From: Gp6-AA40 sp035647075
GTDB lineage: Bacteria > Acidobacteriota > Vicinamibacteria > Vicinamibacterales > UBA2999
DNA length: 33,573 bases
Reading direction: 5' to 3'
Assembly (NCBI GenBank): GCA_035647075.1
Contig: DASROF010000006.1
Coordinates: 1-33,573 of the forward strand
The notes beneath the pieces were generated by a model, which did not search any database, was not told the DNA's origin, and saw nothing but the letters and a program-made list of their open reading frames with translations. The translations under genes and the position numbers were made by a program. Of the stretch, positions 23,863 through 31,359 are shown in pieces (position 1 is the first letter of the stretch; each line of letters begins with the position of its first letter).

Positions 23863-26175
23863 TCAGCGGCCGAAGACACGTCCCCAGAATCCGCGCTTTT
23901 TCTGCGGCGCTGGAGACTTTGGCGCGTCGGTCGGCGCCGGCATGACGCCGCCGGTCACACCAGGCGGTTGAACGGTCTCAGCCGTCACCTGGCGTTCGTC
24001 CGGACGACGCTCGTCCGATCGGCGCTCGCCTGCGGCGCGTTCGACGTCGCGCGGCACCGGCCGCGGACGATCATCGCCACCGGTCGCGACAACTCGAAAC
24101 GCGCTGCTCTCGTAGGCGTTGTGAATCGGGCAAAACGTCTGGGGCTCCGTCCCGCGGACGAAGTACTCGGTGTACACCATGGATCGATCTGTGACGGCGC
24201 CATTGTCATCAAAGACGGCTGCGTCGCGGCACGAGTCCGTTGCCAATGCGCCACTCAAGCGGCAGATTGTCGCGGACGTCACGTCGGCAGGCGCCTTGAA
24301 CCATTCCGGCTTGTCGTTGCTCGTGGCGCTCTTCATGAAGCGCGCCCAGATCGGAACGGCCAGCTCCGCCGCGTAGCCGTTGGCGATGATCGTGCGCGGT
24401 GTGTCATAGCCGACCCACACGCCGGTGACGATCTTCGGCGTGTACCCGACGAACCAGGCGTCGTGATAGTCGTTCGTCGTCCCGGTCTTGCCCGCGGCCG
24501 GTAATGTGAAGCCCTCACGACGGGCCGACCACGCCGTGCCGGAGTTGATGACGTCCGCCAGCATGGTGGACATCAGGAACGCAGTGGACGGGCTGAGCGC
24601 CTGATGCGACGAGGGCGCCGCCGTGAACAGAACCTGTCCGTTGACGTCCACAACGCGCGAGATCAGCAACGGGTCGGGCACGATCCCATCGTGCGCAAAC
24701 GCCGCGAATGCCGCCGACATGGACATCAGCGTGACTTCGCCAGAGCCGAGTGCGAGCGATGGAACGCCGGGGACCGGACCGACGCCGAGCCGGTCGGCAT
24801 AGGTCACCGCGGTCGGAATCCCCACTTCCTGCAGCATCCGCACGGCTGCGCGGTTACTCGACGTTTTCAGCGCCGCCCGCATCGTCATCGATGAGGCTGT
24901 CGAGTGTCCATCCTCCGGTACCCAGTTTCCCTGTGGTGTCCACACCGGGTTATCGAGGTCCGTCAGCACCGTGCCTGGCGAGTACCCATGCTCGATCGCG
25001 GCTGCGTAAACGAAGGGTTTGAACGCTGAACCTGCCTGTCGCCTCGCCTGCGTCACCCGGTTGAAGTGACTCTGTTCGAAGTTGCGACCGCCAACCATCG
25101 CGCGCACTTCACCCGTGACCGGATCAATCGCGACAAGGGCCGCCTGCAGCGGGTCACTCGAGACCGGGGTGTTCTTGCGACGCAACTGACGCTGTTCGAT
25201 GTCCTGCAGACCACGCGCAACCTCGGACTCCGCAACCTTCTGCAGATCGAGATCGAGGGTCGTATAGACCTTTAATCCGCCTTCGTAAACGCGCTCCCAG
25301 CCGAACTTCTCGACGAGCTGCTTGCGCACTTCCTCTTTGAAGTACTGGCCGAAAGGTTCCTGATTCCGCAGAGTGTCACTGAGCTGAACCGGCGCACGCA
25401 TGGCCGCGTCGAAGGCTGGCTGCTCGATCATGCGGGCCTCGCGCATGGCCTGGAGCACAACGTTGCGTCGAGCCGTCGCCCGATTGAGATCCACGGTGGG
25501 TGCGTAGCTGGACGGCGATTTCACGAGTCCCGCCAGCAGCGCCGCCTCAGACAGGGTGAGATCGGCGGCCGATTTGCCGAAATACCCGAGCGACGCGGCC
25601 TCCGCACCGTATAGACCGTCACCGAAATACACCTTGTTCAGATACAGCTGCAGGATTTCGCGCTTCTCGAACTCGCGTTCGATCCGCGCGGCCACGATGA
25701 CTTCCTTCGCCTTGCGACTGTAGGTCTTCTCGGTGGTCAGAAAGCTCTGCCGGGCCAGTTGCTGCGTCAGTGTGCTGCCACCCTGCGTCGTACGACCGGT
25801 GCGGATGTTCTTTACGAACGCGCCGGCGATGCGGACGACGTCGAGGCCGCCGTGCTCAAAGAAGCGCTGATCCTCGATCGCGAGGAGGGCCTGCACCAGA
25901 TGCGGCGATACGCGGTCGACCGAGACGGGAATCCGCTGCTCTTTGTAAATGGTGAACGCGGTACGGCCTTTCGCGTCGTACAGCGTCGTCGCCCGGGCCA
26001 TGGTGGCGATCTCTCGCACGTCGCGAGCGCTCGGCAGGCCGGTGACGACGTCCTTGAGCCACCAGGCGGACGCGCCGACCGCACCCCATATCAGCACCAC
26101 GACCATAACCATGAGCGACACGAATATCCGTCGCCGCGATCGGATGAGTGCGGCCGTTCTCTCTGCGAACCTCAT
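23863..26175 (-). CDS. Class A penicillin-binding protein, PBP1A type (770 aa)
   Basis: A bifunctional peptidoglycan glycosyltransferase/transpeptidase anchored by one N-terminal transmembrane helix (about 17-39). The GT51 domain has the catalytic E101 (EDQRFFEHGG), QGGSTLTQQLAR (131-142), the second acidic region around KEVIVAARIEREFEK and LYLNKVYFGDGLYGAEAAS. The transpeptidase domain has the nucleophile S383-x2-K386 (GSAFKPF), SSN (439-441) and KTGTT (563-567). The last 60 or so residues are Pro/Arg-rich and probably disordered. It polymerises and cross-links septal or side-wall peptidoglycan in the periplasm. ATG 26175 is chosen because it starts directly before the basic RFAERTAALIRSRRR region and the helix; the longer frame adds an unlikely leader. 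It is most likely a single-gene unit between the aminotransferase run and gpx. Confidence 0.95.
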   Translation of the reverse strand: MRFAERTAALIRSRRRIFVSLMVMVVVLIWGAVGASAWWLKDVVTGLPSARDVREIATMARATTLYDAKGRTAFTIYKEQRIPVSVDRVSPHLVQALLAIEDQRFFEHGGLDVVRIAGAFVKNIRTGRTTQGGSTLTQQLARQSFLTTEKTYSRKAKEVIVAARIEREFEKREILQLYLNKVYFGDGLYGAEAASLGYFGKSAADLTLSEAALLAGLVKSPSSYAPTVDLNRATARRNVVLQAMREARMIEQPAFDAAMRAPVQLSDTLRNQEPFGQYFKEEVRKQLVEKFGWERVYEGGLKVYTTLDLDLQKVAESEVARGLQDIEQRQLRRKNTPVSSDPLQAALVAIDPVTGEVRAMVGGRNFEQSHFNRVTQARRQAGSAFKPFVYAAAIEHGYSPGTVLTDLDNPVWTPQGNWVPEDGHSTASSMTMRAALKTSSNRAAVRMLQEVGIPTAVTYADRLGVGPVPGVPSLALGSGEVTLMSMSAAFAAFAHDGIVPDPLLISRVVDVNGQVLFTAAPSSHQALSPSTAFLMSTMLADVINSGTAWSARREGFTLPAAGKTGTTNDYHDAWFVGYTPKIVTGVWVGYDTPRTIIANGYAAELAVPIWARFMKSATSNDKPEWFKAPADVTSATICRLSGALATDSCRDAAVFDDNGAVTDRSMVYTEYFVRGTEPQTFCPIHNAYESSAFRVVATGGDDRPRPVPRDVERAAGERRSDERRPDERQVTAETVQPPGVTGGVMPAPTDAPKSPAPQKKRGFWGRVFGR

Positions 26176-26306
26176 ATCAGTGATCCCGGTTCCAACTCCG
26201 CAATGCCTGTGCCACTCGGAGAGCACACTGCTATTGAGCTGGGCCGGAGAGCGCTGACCCCGATGAGCTGAGTTGAATGTATTTGTTTCGCTGCGCGTCT
26301 TAATTC

Positions 26307-26849
26307 TTAATTCGCCAGTGCTTTCGCAATGGCGGCGCGCAACGCCGGGTCCTCTGGAGTGACTTCGCTCGGGAAGAACGCCGCGATTCGACCCTGCTTG
26401 TCGATCACGTACTTGCTGAAGTTCCAGGCCGGCAGCTTGCCGGACGTACCGAGGAATGCGTAGATCGGAGATTGGCCCGCACCGCGCTTGGTGACGAGCT
26501 TCTCAAACATCGGAAACGTCACGTCGTAGGTGAGCCGGCAGAAGGTCGCGATCTCCTCTGCCGATCCGGGTTCCTGTCCGCCGAAGTCGTTGCTCGGGAA
26601 CCCGAGCACGTTGAAGGCTTTGCCTTTCATCTCGCGCTGCAGCTTCTCGAGCCCTTCGTATTGCGGCGTGTAGCCGCACTTGCTGGCGACGTTCACCACC
26701 AGACTGACCTTGCCCTTGTACTGGGCCAGATCGGCAGCCTTGCCATCGAGTGATTTCGTCTTCAGGTCGTAGAACGACTGCGGCTGCTGAGCTGCAATGG
26801 CGGCGGTGAAGACGGCGGCGCACACACAGGCGAGCGTGAACTTCGTCAT
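26307..26849 (-). CDS. Exported glutathione peroxidase-family thiol peroxidase (180 aa)
   Basis: A GPx-fold peroxidase with peroxidatic Cys58 in NVASKCGYTPQYEGL, the GFPSNDFGGQEPG loop that supplies the catalytic Gln, and the WNFSKYVIDKQG motif with the Trp/Asn pair. The Sec position is Cys. The first 20 residues (MTKFTLACVCAAVFTAAIAA) form a signal peptide with AIAA-type cleavage, so the enzyme should act in the periplasm, where thioredoxin-like donors are more likely than glutathione. It would reduce hydrogen peroxide or lipid hydroperoxides. The ATG at 26849 has AGGAG 6 nt upstream. It is transcribed away from the secreted-protein gene on the plus strand. The usual bacterial BtuE/GpxA protein is cytosolic, so the signal peptide is the notable feature. 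Confidence 0.93.
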   Translation of the reverse strand: MTKFTLACVCAAVFTAAIAAQQPQSFYDLKTKSLDGKAADLAQYKGKVSLVVNVASKCGYTPQYEGLEKLQREMKGKAFNVLGFPSNDFGGQEPGSAEEIATFCRLTYDVTFPMFEKLVTKRGAGQSPIYAFLGTSGKLPAWNFSKYVIDKQGRIAAFFPSEVTPEDPALRAAIAKALAN

Positions 26850-26868
26850 AACTACTCCTGCGGGCGCG

Positions 26869-26874
26869 ATTATA
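26869..26874 (-). promoter_or_regulatory. Candidate -10 box for the glutathione peroxidase gene
   Basis: The minus strand reads TATAAT, a perfect -10 consensus, 20 bp upstream of the gpx ATG. No good -35 match sits 16-18 bp further up. The position leaves a short leader that includes the AGGAG ribosome binding site. Confidence 0.4.
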
Positions 26875-26924
26875 GACTAGTGCTCCGCCGCGGTTCGGAC
26901 CGGCCGCTCGACCAGGAGGCTGCC

Positions 26925-27428
26925 ATGCGCCCGCGCTTGCTCGCTGTCGTACTCGCCGTACTCGCCGCTCTGCTTACAACCACCGGGGCGTTGCAGGCGC
27001 TCCAACTCCGGGCCACTGCCGAACCGCCAGCGCAATTGATTGGCACCTGGCGTCTGAACATCGCGAAGTCGAAGTACTCACCCGGTCCGCCTCTGCGCTC
27101 GGAAACTCGCGTCTATACAAAAGGGGCCGACGGCGTGAAGGGTGTCGTCTCGCGCGTGTACAGCGACGGTCGGAGCGAGAAGTTCGAGTACGTCGCGAAT
27201 TTCGGGAAGGACATGATGGTGACCGGTATCGAGGAGTACGACACCGTTACGCTCAGGAAGGTCGACGATCTGACGTCGGATGCCGTGCTCTCGCACGCCG
27301 GCACCGTCTACGGGGTCGCCCGTCGGGCGATCTCGATGGATGGCAAGACGATGACGATTACTTTCGACCGGAAGAGTTCAGAGACGCCGGTCCACAACGT
27401 GGCCGTCTACGACAAGGTCGGGAATTAG
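26925..27428 (+). CDS. Small secreted protein of unknown function (167 aa)
   Basis: Not a named gene. It starts at ATG 26925 with a strong AGGAGG at 26914-26919, 5 nt away; the frame is open earlier but this site decides the start. Residues 1-30 are a signal peptide (MRPRLLAVVLAVLAALLTTT, cut probably near an Ala around 20-30). The mature part opens with LIGTWRLNIAKSKYSPGPP, then beta-rich segments (ETRVYTKGADGVKGVVSRVY, DGKTMTITFDRKSSE). This layout is familiar from small secreted proteins of Acidobacteria and some lipocalin-like beta-barrel families, but no catalytic residues stand out. It diverges from the gpx gene with 75 bp between starts. It ends 1 bp before the CCA of tRNA-Asp on the other strand. 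Confidence 0.85.
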   Translation: MRPRLLAVVLAVLAALLTTTGALQALQLRATAEPPAQLIGTWRLNIAKSKYSPGPPLRSETRVYTKGADGVKGVVSRVYSDGRSEKFEYVANFGKDMMVTGIEEYDTVTLRKVDDLTSDAVLSHAGTVYGVARRAISMDGKTMTITFDRKSSETPVHNVAVYDKVGN

Positions 27429-27429
27429 T

Positions 27430-27506
<77 letters not shown>

Positions 27507-27514
27507 AAGGTGTG

Positions 27515-27532
27515 GTCCGGCTAAAGCCGGAC
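27515..27532 (+). repeat. Dispersed palindromic repeat, copy 3
   Basis: GTCCGGC-TAAA-GCCGGAC: a perfect 7-bp stem with a four-base loop, followed by ACTAC. It lies in the tRNA-Val/tRNA-Asp spacer. The stem composition (GGC/GCC) differs from copies 1 and 2 by compensated base changes. Confidence 0.8.
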
Positions 27533-27567
27533 ACTACGAACTACGAACTACCGACTACGAACTAACT
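27533..27567 (+). repeat. Five-unit 7-bp tandem array, ACTACGA type
   Basis: Units in order: ACTACGA, ACTACGA, ACTACCG, ACTACGA, ACTAACT. The array begins exactly where the palindrome's ACTAC tail lies, so the tail is its first partial unit. On the minus strand it places a TAG every 7 bases, in all three frames. It occupies the tRNA spacer. Confidence 0.8.
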
Positions 27568-27568
27568 G

Positions 27569-27643
27569 TGGTGGGCGGTGCAGGGCTCGAACCTGCGACA
27601 CCCGGCGTGTAAAGCCGATGCTCTACCACTGAGCTAACCGCCC
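27569..27643 (-). tRNA. tRNA-Val (UAC)
   Basis: Minus-strand cloverleaf: acceptor GGGCGGT/ACCGCCC, D-arm GCTC...GAGC, anticodon stem TCGGC/GCCGG around TTTACAC with anticodon UAC, a 5-base variable loop and T-arm GCAGG-TTCGAGC-CCTGC. Discriminator is A, and CCA (27569-27571) is encoded. Length is 72 nt plus CCA. It precedes tRNA-Asp in the direction of transcription. Confidence 0.97.
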
Positions 27644-27740
27644 GGCCTTCGCGCTCCAGCATCCGCGATCGCGCTACGGCGCGGCAAGCCCGCGAGAGCT
27701 GCCCATCTCTTGCGCCGGCTGGACCAACGCAAAGAATCGA

Positions 27741-28259
27741 TTATATCGACAGCAGAAGCCTGGCGGCAAGAATGCCAAACCCAGCGATGAGCCCTGCGAC
27801 GGCGCGATGCTCGCGGTTGCGCCGCGCGTTGGCAAGACTGAAGCGTCTGGGCATCGGCGGCGCCTCACGGCGTTGATACAGATCGTAAGTCGCACCAAAC
27901 GTGCGGCGCAGGAACGCTTCCTCGGCGCGAATCGCCATCGGAATGGTGATGCCGACATATGCGGCTCCGATCAGGGCCACGACCAGGCTCCGGGATGCGA
28001 TGACGACACCGAGAGCGATGAGGCTCGAGCCGACGTAAAGCGGGTGGCGCGTCCATCGATAGGGGCCGGAGCGCGTGACCTCGCGTCCTTTGTCGAGATG
28101 ACCTGCCGCCCAGATCCGGAAGAATTCTCCGGCAGCCGCGATCACCAGTCCGGTCGTCCAGGTCGTCCACGTCGGTCGCGCCATCAGCACGGCCGCCAGT
28201 GCCGCACCAAATCCCAGCGTGACCCGGCGCCGGACCAGAAACGCCGCGAGGCTCGTCAT
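27741..28259 (-). CDS. Isoprenylcysteine carboxyl methyltransferase-like membrane protein (172 aa)
   Basis: A polytopic membrane protein with about five hydrophobic segments. It bears the ICMT/PEMT-family pattern: SGPYRWTRHPLYVGSSLIALG, whose RHPLYVG is the SAM-binding signature, and EEAFLRRTFGATYDLYQRR with the E-E pair typical of the family's C-terminal part. In bacteria without prenylated proteins, such enzymes act on unknown small or lipid substrates; the function here is open. The ATG at 28259 overlaps the waaC stop as ATGA, which sets the start and ties it to the LPS operon as its last gene. Its position at the end of a heptose-core operon hints at methylation of a lipid or LPS-linked group, but that is inference. 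Confidence 0.85.
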   Translation of the reverse strand: MTSLAAFLVRRRVTLGFGAALAAVLMARPTWTTWTTGLVIAAAGEFFRIWAAGHLDKGREVTRSGPYRWTRHPLYVGSSLIALGVVIASRSLVVALIGAAYVGITIPMAIRAEEAFLRRTFGATYDLYQRREAPPMPRRFSLANARRNREHRAVAGLIAGFGILAARLLLSI

Positions 28260-29263
28260 ATCGTGCCGTTTGTCGTTGACAGCCGACGCTCGACTGCATC
28301 GACCACCTCGGGCAATTGAATGTCGTTGATGCAGGCGGCGCTGCGCCGGCACCGCCGCTTATACAGGCACGAACAGGTCCCGGTGCGGGCCACGACACAG
28401 TCGGCTGTGGACCAGGGGCCGTTGCGCTCAGCGCGAGTCGGTCCAAACAGCGCGACGAGCGGCGTTCCGACCGCCGCCGCAATGTGCAGCGGGCCGGTGT
28501 CTCCCGAGATCAGGATGCGCGCGGGCCTGGCGATCGCGAACAGATCGGACATCGACGTCGACGGTGCGGGATCCGCCGCGCCATCCGAGGAAGCCGAGAC
28601 TTGCTGCGCCAGCGGTTGCTCGTTCGGCCCCCAGAGCACAACCGAACGCAGCCCGAACCGATCGCGCAGCGTCGCAGCAAGTGCGCCAAAGCGATCGGCA
28701 GGCCATCGCTTGTTCGGCCAGGCCGCACCGGGATTGATCACGGCGTACGGCTCGCCGTGGAATGTGGCGCGCACCTGCTCCGCCGCCGCACTGTCAGGAA
28801 TCTCCAGCGGGAACGACACACGAACATCCCGGCTGCCGAGCGGCTCGAGCAGCGCCAGGTTCTTGAAGATGACGTGCGAGTGCGTTGGATCGACCCGGTG
28901 CGTGTAGAACGGACCGGCCGTGCGCTCGCGCAGGTGACCGGCGGTGAAGCCGATCGTCCGTTCGGCGCTGACGGCGCGCGCCAGCACCGCCGATTTCAAC
29001 AGGCCCTGCAGATCGAGCGCTGCCGTGTATCCGACGCGGCGCAAATCGCCAAGCGTCGAAAGCGTCGCGCCGAGGCGGCGCGTGTTGACGGCGATACGAC
29101 TGTCGAGCCCGCGGACCATCTCGAGCAGCGACACGTACTGCGGGTCCACCATCCAGTCGATCCGCGCGTCGGGAAATCGCGCTCGCAACGCCGCAGCTGT
29201 GGGAATAGCGTGAATGACGTCGCCGAGCGATCCGAGCCGGACGAGCAGGAAGCTGTGGCTCAC
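28256..29263 (-). CDS. waaC: LPS heptosyltransferase I-like GT9 enzyme (335 aa)
   Basis: A GT-B glycosyltransferase of family 9. FLLVRLGSLGDVIHAIPTAA opens the acceptor domain and DWMVDPQYVSLLEMV follows. The donor half has VINPGAAWPNKRWPADRFG, LISGDTGPLHIAAAVGTPLVALFGPT and, at the C-terminus, a cysteine-rich stretch (CSCLYKRRCRRSAAC). The family adds the first L-glycero-D-manno-heptose from ADP-heptose to Kdo on lipid A at the cytoplasmic face of the inner membrane. WaaC is preferred over WaaF because of the VRLGSLGDVIH opening and because a WaaF-like gene is also present. GTG 29263 overlaps the rfaE2 stop as GTGA. The frame is open further upstream but that would overlap rfaE2 heavily. A third, non-core heptosyltransferase remains possible. 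Confidence 0.88.
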   Translation of the reverse strand: MSHSFLLVRLGSLGDVIHAIPTAAALRARFPDARIDWMVDPQYVSLLEMVRGLDSRIAVNTRRLGATLSTLGDLRRVGYTAALDLQGLLKSAVLARAVSAERTIGFTAGHLRERTAGPFYTHRVDPTHSHVIFKNLALLEPLGSRDVRVSFPLEIPDSAAAEQVRATFHGEPYAVINPGAAWPNKRWPADRFGALAATLRDRFGLRSVVLWGPNEQPLAQQVSASSDGAADPAPSTSMSDLFAIARPARILISGDTGPLHIAAAVGTPLVALFGPTRAERNGPWSTADCVVARTGTCSCLYKRRCRRSAACINDIQLPEVVDAVERRLSTTNGTI

Positions 29264-29736
29264 CGCGGGGATTCTGCGATGCGCGCCAGCAGGTCGCGTG
29301 TCGAATGGTCCTTCGGATCGCCGACGATCGCGATACGGCCGCCGTAGCCGCGCACCACGTCGCGTTCCGGAACAGAGTCCAGGGTGTAGTCGGTCCCCTT
29401 GCAGTGAACGTCCGGACGGATGGCCTCCAGCAACGGACCGACGGTCGATTCCGGAAAAATGACGACGAAGTCGACGCACCGGAGCGCGGCGACCAGTTCC
29501 GCGCGGGCGGCAGCCGGCAGGATGGGACGTCCCTTCCCTTTCAGCGCTCTGACGGATTCGTCGTCGTTGATGGCCACGATCAAGATGTCGGCTTCCTGCG
29601 CAGCGGCGTCGAGGTATCGCACATGGCCGACATGCAGCAGATCGAAGCAGCCGTTGGCGAAGGCGATCGTCCGCCCGGCGCGGCGTGCATCGGCCACCCG
29701 CTCAAGCAGAACGCTCCGTAAAAGCACGTCACCCAT
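29260..29736 (-). CDS. rfaE2: D-glycero-beta-D-manno-heptose 1-phosphate adenylyltransferase (158 aa)
   Basis: A nucleotidyltransferase of the cytidylyltransferase-like superfamily, equivalent to the C-terminal domain of E. coli HldE. GCFDLLHVGH at residues 29-38 is the nucleotide-binding HxGH motif. VAINDDESVRALKGKGRPI and the KGTDYTLDSVPERDVVRGYGG tail match this subfamily. It transfers AMP from ATP to heptose-1-phosphate, giving ADP-D,D-heptose. It stands as a separate gene, starting at ATG 29736, and overlaps the kinase gene by 8 bp out of frame. The split form occurs in many non-enteric bacteria. It follows rfaE1 and precedes waaC with a GTGA junction. Specificity for heptose comes from context and motif match together. 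Confidence 0.93.
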   Translation of the reverse strand: MGDVLLRSVLLERVADARRAGRTIAFANGCFDLLHVGHVRYLDAAAQEADILIVAINDDESVRALKGKGRPILPAAARAELVAALRCVDFVVIFPESTVGPLLEAIRPDVHCKGTDYTLDSVPERDVVRGYGGRIAIVGDPKDHSTRDLLARIAESPR

Positions 29737-30769
29737 CCGCCTTCGCGCTCCGTTTGGCCGAATCGCTTCGGCGCGACACGTGGACGGCTCCGCGCAGTTC
29801 GTTTCTCGACACGGTGGCGGTGCCGCGCTTCATCACCACGATCCCGCCGGCATAATTTGCCAAACGCGCCGCTGCTTCGAACGTCGCTCCCGCCGCGAGG
29901 GCGAGTGTCATCGTCGCCATCACCGTATCGCCCGCGCCGGTGACATCCGCAATTTCGTCCGACCCGTGAATCGGGATGTGGACCGTGTCGGCGCCTGACG
30001 TGAAGAGCGCCATGCCGCGCCCGCCCCGCGTGATGAGCACGGCTTGTGTGCCGGTTCGCTTGAGAATGTCGCGCCCGGCGCGTTCAAGCACACGAGCGTT
30101 GTCGTTGATCCGCACCCCCAGCGCCTGTTCGACTTCGGACTCGTTCGGAGTACACGCCGTGAGGCCACGATACTCGAGCAGCCGGTAGCGCGAGTCGACC
30201 AGCACGGGAATCGGATGGCAGGCCTGTCGCAATGCGGTGGTGATTCGTCGCGCCAGCGCAGGCGTGACCAGGCCGGAGCCGTAGTCGGACATCAGCACGG
30301 CATCCGCATCGGCGAGGCTCGCCAGCGCGGCGCGTTCGAAACGGGCACGCGTGCGTGCGTCGATCGCGCGGCCGACGCCTTTGTCGATGCGTACCACCTG
30401 CTGCTTGGCGGAGTGGACTCCGCCGGCGAGGATTCGCGTCTTGGTGACCGTTCCCCCGGCAGCCCGTGCGACCGCCGTGCGCATGACGCGTGGGTGAAGC
30501 GCTGCGAGCATGCGGCGCCCGGCCGCGTCACTGCCGACGATCGACACCAGCGACGCACGGCCACCGAGCGCCGCCACGTTGTTGGCCGCGTTCGCGCCGG
30601 CTCCGGGGACGATTTCGGTGGAGTCGTACTCGAGAATCAGGACCGGGGCTTCGCGAGAGACACGCGCGACACGGCCGTAGACGAATTCGTCGGCCACGAC
30701 GTCGCCAATGACGGCGACAGTACGACCCGCAAACGCGTCAATCAGCGCGCTGAGTTCCGAAGAATCCAA
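29729..30769 (-). CDS. rfaE1: D-glycero-beta-D-manno-heptose-7-phosphate kinase (346 aa)
   Basis: A PfkB/ribokinase-fold kinase, equivalent to the N-terminal domain of HldE. VAVIGDVVADEFVYGRVARVSREAP and PGAGANAANNVAALGG are the HldE-type signatures. DVTGAGDTVMATM carries the catalytic Asp (D281) in the anion-hole motif GAGD (278-281). It phosphorylates heptose-7-phosphate at C1, giving the 1,7-bisphosphate used by GmhB. The start is TTG 30769, with GGAGG 7 nt upstream; this RBS decides the start, since the frame is open well into gmhB. The start overlaps the 3' end of gmhB by 28 bp and its stop overlaps the rfaE2 start by 8 bp. The order gmhB-rfaE1-rfaE2 clusters the middle of ADP-heptose synthesis; gmhA and hldD are not in the window. 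Confidence 0.94.
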   Translation of the reverse strand: MDSSELSALIDAFAGRTVAVIGDVVADEFVYGRVARVSREAPVLILEYDSTEIVPGAGANAANNVAALGGRASLVSIVGSDAAGRRMLAALHPRVMRTAVARAAGGTVTKTRILAGGVHSAKQQVVRIDKGVGRAIDARTRARFERAALASLADADAVLMSDYGSGLVTPALARRITTALRQACHPIPVLVDSRYRLLEYRGLTACTPNESEVEQALGVRINDNARVLERAGRDILKRTGTQAVLITRGGRGMALFTSGADTVHIPIHGSDEIADVTGAGDTVMATMTLALAAGATFEAAARLANYAGGIVVMKRGTATVSRNELRGAVHVSRRSDSAKRSAKADG

Positions 30770-31359
30770 CCGGCGGCCTCCATCAGATTGTCGAGAATGA
30801 TATCCGCCGTCGCGGTCTGCCCCTGCGCGCCGCGTTGGCGGGACACATCCGCCGAGAGACTCGCCGGCGGCGCCTCGGGTTCCGCCGCACCGTGTCCGGT
30901 GCGGACGCGAATCGCCCGTGTGCCGGCACCAACGCCGCAGGCGACGTCGAGCCAGCGATCTCCGATCATGAACGACCTCGCGGGATCGAGGCTCATGTCG
31001 CGGCACGCCTGCTCAATCATCCCGGGCCCCGGTTTGCGACAGCGGCACGCCTGCCGATACTGTTCGAGGGGGGCGTCCGCCAGATGCGGACAGTAGTAGT
31101 AGCGATCAATCGAAGCGCCGCCGCCTTCCAGCCGCGCCGACAACTCCTGGTGGACCTGCTCGAGGAACGCTTCGTCGATGACTCCGCGTGCGATCGCCGA
31201 TTGATTGGTCACGACCACCAGCGCAAAGCCCGCCCGTTTCAGGAGCCGCAGTGCATCGGCAGTCCACGGAAACACAGAGAGCAGTTCCATTCGATCGAGG
31301 TAGCCGCGCTCCTCGATGAGCGTGCCGTCGCGGTCGAGAAACACGGCGGGTCTTGTCAC
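30742..31359 (-). CDS. gmhB: D-glycero-D-manno-heptose-1,7-bisphosphate 7-phosphatase (205 aa)
   Basis: A HAD-superfamily (histidinol-phosphatase-like) phosphatase. The nucleophile motif DRDGT is at residues 9-13 (FLDRDGTLIEERGYL). The subfamily's zinc ligands appear in YYYCPHLADAPLEQ and the following CRCRKPGPGM, and the Mg-binding acidic motif is IGDRWLDVACG. It removes the C7 phosphate of heptose-1,7-bisphosphate, one step before RfaE2 adenylylation. The C-terminus is extended by about 30 residues (TATADIILDNLMEAAGWIL) relative to the shortest members. GTG 31359 overlaps the waaF stop as GTGA; upstream frame extension is not credible. It is followed by rfaE1 with a 28-bp overlap. Confidence 0.94.
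   Translation of the reverse strand: MTRPAVFLDRDGTLIEERGYLDRMELLSVFPWTADALRLLKRAGFALVVVTNQSAIARGVIDEAFLEQVHQELSARLEGGGASIDRYYYCPHLADAPLEQYRQACRCRKPGPGMIEQACRDMSLDPARSFMIGDRWLDVACGVGAGTRAIRVRTGHGAAEPEAPPASLSADVSRQRGAQGQTATADIILDNLMEAAGWILRNSAR

Noticed and set aside
27515..27567. CRISPR-like repeat array between the tRNAs
   Set aside because: Units are only 7 bp and contiguous, with no spacers; no cas genes are present.
29260..30769. rfaE1/rfaE2 as a frameshifted single hldE gene
   Set aside because: The two frames overlap by 8 bp, rfaE2 has its own ATG, and separate kinase and adenylyltransferase genes are normal in many bacteria.
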